A stretch of DNA of 64,000 nt from Burkholderiales bacterium (GTDB taxonomy: Bacteria > Pseudomonadota > Gammaproteobacteria > Burkholderiales > JAEUOS01), in contig JAEUOR010000010.1 in NCBI GenBank assembly GCA_016790635.1, positions 186,001 through 250,000 of the forward strand, read 5' to 3'. The position numbers were made by a program, and so were the translations under genes. The stretch's first letter is position 1. Every line of letters begins with the position of its first letter. Positions 62,045 to 64,000 of this stretch are shown here, piece after piece. A model generated the notes under the pieces. It searched no databases. It saw nothing but the letters and a program-made list of their open reading frames with translations, and was not told the origin of the DNA.

Positions 62045-63307
62045 TTATGCGTGCACGACCACCTGATTGCGCCCTGCGCGCTTGGCGGCGTAGCAGGCCT
62101 GGTCTGCGGCCTTCAGAACTGCCGCGCTGTCCGCGAAGCGCCCGTCGACGTGGACCAGCCCGATGCTCGCCCCGACGCTGTGCTCGTGACCCTCCCAGAC
62201 CAGGCGATAGGTCTCGATGGCAACCCGCATCTTCTCGGCGATCGTGCGGGCGTTTTCCAGCGGGCAGCGCTTGAGCAGGACAGCGAATTCGTCGCCGCCC
62301 AGGCGAGCGACGGTGTCGCTCTCGCGGACCGTGAGGGTCAGGCGCGCGGCCAGCTCGCGCAGCAGTGCGTCGCCTGCCGCATGTCCGGCCGTGTCGTTGA
62401 CCTGCTTGAAGCGGTCGAGATCGATGAACAGGGCGCTGTAGGGCTGCTCGCCGGCCCGTGCGGTCGCCTGGCCGATCAGGGTGTCGAAACCGGCGCGGTT
62501 GGTGAGTCCGGTGAGGGCGTCGTGGCTGGCCTCCCACGCCAGGCGTTTGCGCTGCTCGTAGGCGCGCGTGACGTCTTCGATGATCCATATGGTGCCGGCG
62601 TTGATGTCGCCGGGAAGCACGGCCTTGCCGCGCATGTGCGCCCAGAACTTTTCCCCGTTGCGCCGCATCAAGGTCAGCTCGCCTTCAAAAGCGCCGTTGT
62701 TCTCGAAGGCGGGCCGTGCCCTTTCAACCAGTGCGTCGCGGTCCGCGTCGGACGGGTACATGACGCGGGTCAGTTGGCCTTCGAGCGTGCCCCGTTCCCA
62801 GCCGAGGGTCTCATACAGGTTGCGGCTCACCATTTCCAGCTGGCTGTTGCGCGAGAAGGCGATACCGACCGAAGCGTTCTCGAGAACGGCTTCAAGGCGC
62901 GCCACGATCTGCCGCGTCTGCGCTTCGCGCTCGTTGCGTTTGCGTGCTCCGTCCTGGAGCAGGCGCGCCAGTGCGCTGATTTCGCCGGCGACCCGCGTCC
63001 AGTCCTCGCCGGCCAGTTCGTCACGCGAGAACCAGTTCTGCGCGCGCAGGCGAAGCCTGGCGAGCGGCGCCGTCATTCGGGCTGCCGCGAGCCAGCCGAC
63101 CACTCCAGCCGTGAGCACCATCGAGAGGAGAGGGGCCCACACAGCGACATGGCCGGGACTGACGGATCGAGCGCTGCCGCCGGTGTTACCGAATCCGGCC
63201 GTCGCGACCAGAATGGCGAACCATGCGGAGCCGAGGGCGACGAATGCGCAGAGGGCTGCGACCCTGAATTTGAACGATCGGGTCCAGGCAGGCATTGCAG
63301 GCATCAT
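62045..63307 (-). CDS. Membrane diguanylate cyclase with PAS domain
   Basis: The 420-residue protein has two membrane helices (about 15-37 and 56-78) around a short periplasmic loop. A HAMP-like linker, a PAS domain (about 140-250) and a GGDEF domain follow. The active site is intact (GGDEF 337-341). An inhibitory c-di-GMP site, RESD, lies five residues upstream at 328-331. It makes c-di-GMP under feedback control. ATG 63307 has GGAAAG six bases upstream. The TTG at 63340 is less likely. Confidence 0.93.
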   Translation of the reverse strand: MMPAMPAWTRSFKFRVAALCAFVALGSAWFAILVATAGFGNTGGSARSVSPGHVAVWAPLLSMVLTAGVVGWLAAARMTAPLARLRLRAQNWFSRDELAGEDWTRVAGEISALARLLQDGARKRNEREAQTRQIVARLEAVLENASVGIAFSRNSQLEMVSRNLYETLGWERGTLEGQLTRVMYPSDADRDALVERARPAFENNGAFEGELTLMRRNGEKFWAHMRGKAVLPGDINAGTIWIIEDVTRAYEQRKRLAWEASHDALTGLTNRAGFDTLIGQATARAGEQPYSALFIDLDRFKQVNDTAGHAAGDALLRELAARLTLTVRESDTVARLGGDEFAVLLKRCPLENARTIAEKMRVAIETYRLVWEGHEHSVGASIGLVHVDGRFADSAAVLKAADQACYAAKRAGRNQVVVHA

Positions 63308-63611
63308 GCGGTTCTTTCCAGCATTTTCTGAGGGGCACAATCACCTGGATCGCTGATCGTGGCAAGCAGCACGGTCAGCAACTTGACCGAAGCCCGAGCT
63401 TAGCTGTCCGCCCCCCCCTGCTATGGTGGATTAACGAGGCAAACCTCGACCATTTCCACCGAACGCGCCGGCAAGTGGGGCGCTACTTCAGGGTCAAGGC
63501 CAGCCGGACGCCTCACCTGGTCCGACTGGGTTGCCCGGACGGCAAAAGGCCCGCCGTCTCGGAGCGAGGGGCGGGCCTTGCAGGTGCTTCCGGTGCAACC
63601 GGGACGTTGTC
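63308..63611. other. Intergenic region with the tRNA-Val terminator
   Basis: No gene is supported here. The left part should carry the diguanylate cyclase promoter. At 63543-63579 a stem AAGGCCCGCC/GGCGGGCCTT with TTTT on the leftward reading forms the terminator of tRNA-Val. Confidence 0.6.
63543..63579 (-). terminator. Terminator of tRNA-Val
   Basis: Read leftward, a 10-bp GC-rich stem with a 14-base loop is followed by TTTTGCC. It lies 33 bases past the tRNA 3' end. Confidence 0.75.
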
Positions 63612-63686
63612 TGGTGGGCGGTACTGGGATCGAACCAGTGACTTCCACCGTGTGAAGGTGGCACTCTACCGCTGAGTTAACCGCCC
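63612..63686 (-). tRNA. tRNA-Val (anticodon CAC)
   Basis: This 75-base cloverleaf on the minus strand has CCA encoded. The acceptor is GGGCGGT pairing with ACCGCCC. The anticodon arm is CCACC-TTCACAC-GGTGG and the T-arm CTGG-TTCGATC-CCAG. It reads GUG valine codons. Confidence 0.96.
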
Positions 63687-63700
63687 GGGAGAGAGCGCGA

Positions 63701-63706
63701 ATTATA
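63701..63706 (-). promoter_or_regulatory. -10 element of tRNA-Val
   Basis: A consensus TATAAT on the minus strand lies 14 bases before the tRNA, with a GCGC discriminator. TTCTAA about 18 bases further upstream is a weak -35. Confidence 0.6.
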
Positions 63707-63767
63707 TCAAGCCGACAGCGCGCCTTAGAATGCCGCTCGGCTTTACACGACAACGACGGAGACGACA

Positions 63768-64000
63768 ATGGGCATGCATGTGCTCGACCGGGCGATCGGC
63801 GAGGCTTGGCCGTCGCTCGCGACAGCGACCGACCTGGCGGCCTTCGAGGCGGTCCCGTGGACCGAGCGCATTGCCGCCCGCTCCACGTTCGATGCGCTCA
63901 GGCTGGGCGCGGCGCGTGACCCGCAGTCTGCGGCGCTCAAGTTCCTGCCGCGTCCCGACCCTGCGATGGAACCCGTGGTCGTCAGTCACGCTGCTTTCCT
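63768..64000 (+). CDS. N terminus of a probable AMP-dependent acyl-CoA synthetase (cut by window end)
   Basis: Only 77 codons are visible. The opening (acidic, with PWTERIAARSTFDALRLGAA and DPAMEPVVVSHAAF) looks like the start of an ANL-superfamily synthetase, where a dimer or entry segment precedes the ATP domain. No catalytic motif is in view, so the call rests on resemblance only. ATG 63768 follows GGAGACGACA. Confidence 0.5.
   Translation, partial: MGMHVLDRAIGEAWPSLATATDLAAFEAVPWTERIAARSTFDALRLGAARDPQSAALKFLPRPDPAMEPVVVSHAAF

Overview
The window is high-GC bacterial chromosome, most of it close to 70 % G+C by eye. One stretch, about 1.3-3.8 kb, is clearly poorer in G+C. Gene content points to a betaproteobacterium of the order Burkholderiales: five Bug/TctC-type periplasmic binding proteins, a polyhydroxyalkanoate phasin, the nadK-recN pair, and bamD divergent from rluD-pgeF. 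The tRNA and protein signatures agree with this, but no 16S gene is present, so the genus is open.

Layout. 0-3.8 kb: the end of what looks like a genomic island. It holds a secreted nuclease-fold protein and a KAP-family P-loop NTPase, and it ends at a 20-bp copy of a tRNA-Ser 3' end followed by a terminator. 3.8-11.7 kb: an acyl-CoA ligase/BASS transporter operon, a fasciclin-MerR-SDR group, and a TetR regulon with two matching operators around a haem-type membrane protein, the regulator and an unknown protein. 11.9-16.2 kb: acyl-CoA synthetase (NDP-forming), nitronate-monooxygenase-like protein and Bug protein, tightly packed. 16.2-25.6 kb: mixed singletons (XRE-like, MFS, YedK/HMCES-like, phasin, flavin monooxygenase, IlvD/Edd dehydratase), a Phd/zeta-type toxin-antitoxin pair and a peptide-type ABC binding protein. 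25.7-28.5 kb: core nadK-recN and tRNA-Thr. 28.5-35.9 kb: a TRAP transporter (P-Q-M order), a DMT permease, two further Bug proteins, an SDR and an EF-hand protein.

36-45.8 kb is the most coherent metabolic block: dienelactone-hydrolase-like protein, glutathione transferase, class III CoA transferase, enoyl-CoA hydratase, Bug protein, old-yellow-enzyme reductase and benzoate-CoA-ligase-like enzyme read in one direction with short gaps or overlaps, and a molybdopterin oxidoreductase converges on them. It reads as uptake, CoA activation, reduction and hydration of an unknown (probably cyclic or aromatic) acid. 45.8-64 kb mixes DNA repair (uracil-DNA glycosylase, uvrC, a DinG-type helicase) with envelope and RNA functions (bamD, rluD, pgeF), another hydratase/Bug pair, denD, a Rieske oxygenase, two tandem 468-residue FAD oxidases, a diguanylate cyclase, tRNA-Val and the start of a probable acyl-CoA synthetase.

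No rRNA, CRISPR array, integrase or intact insertion sequence was seen. The best candidates for something undescribed are the tRNA-Ser-bounded KAP NTPase island end, the twin-operator TetR regulon, the Phd/zeta module, the 36-45.8 kb catabolic block and the tandem FAD oxidases.
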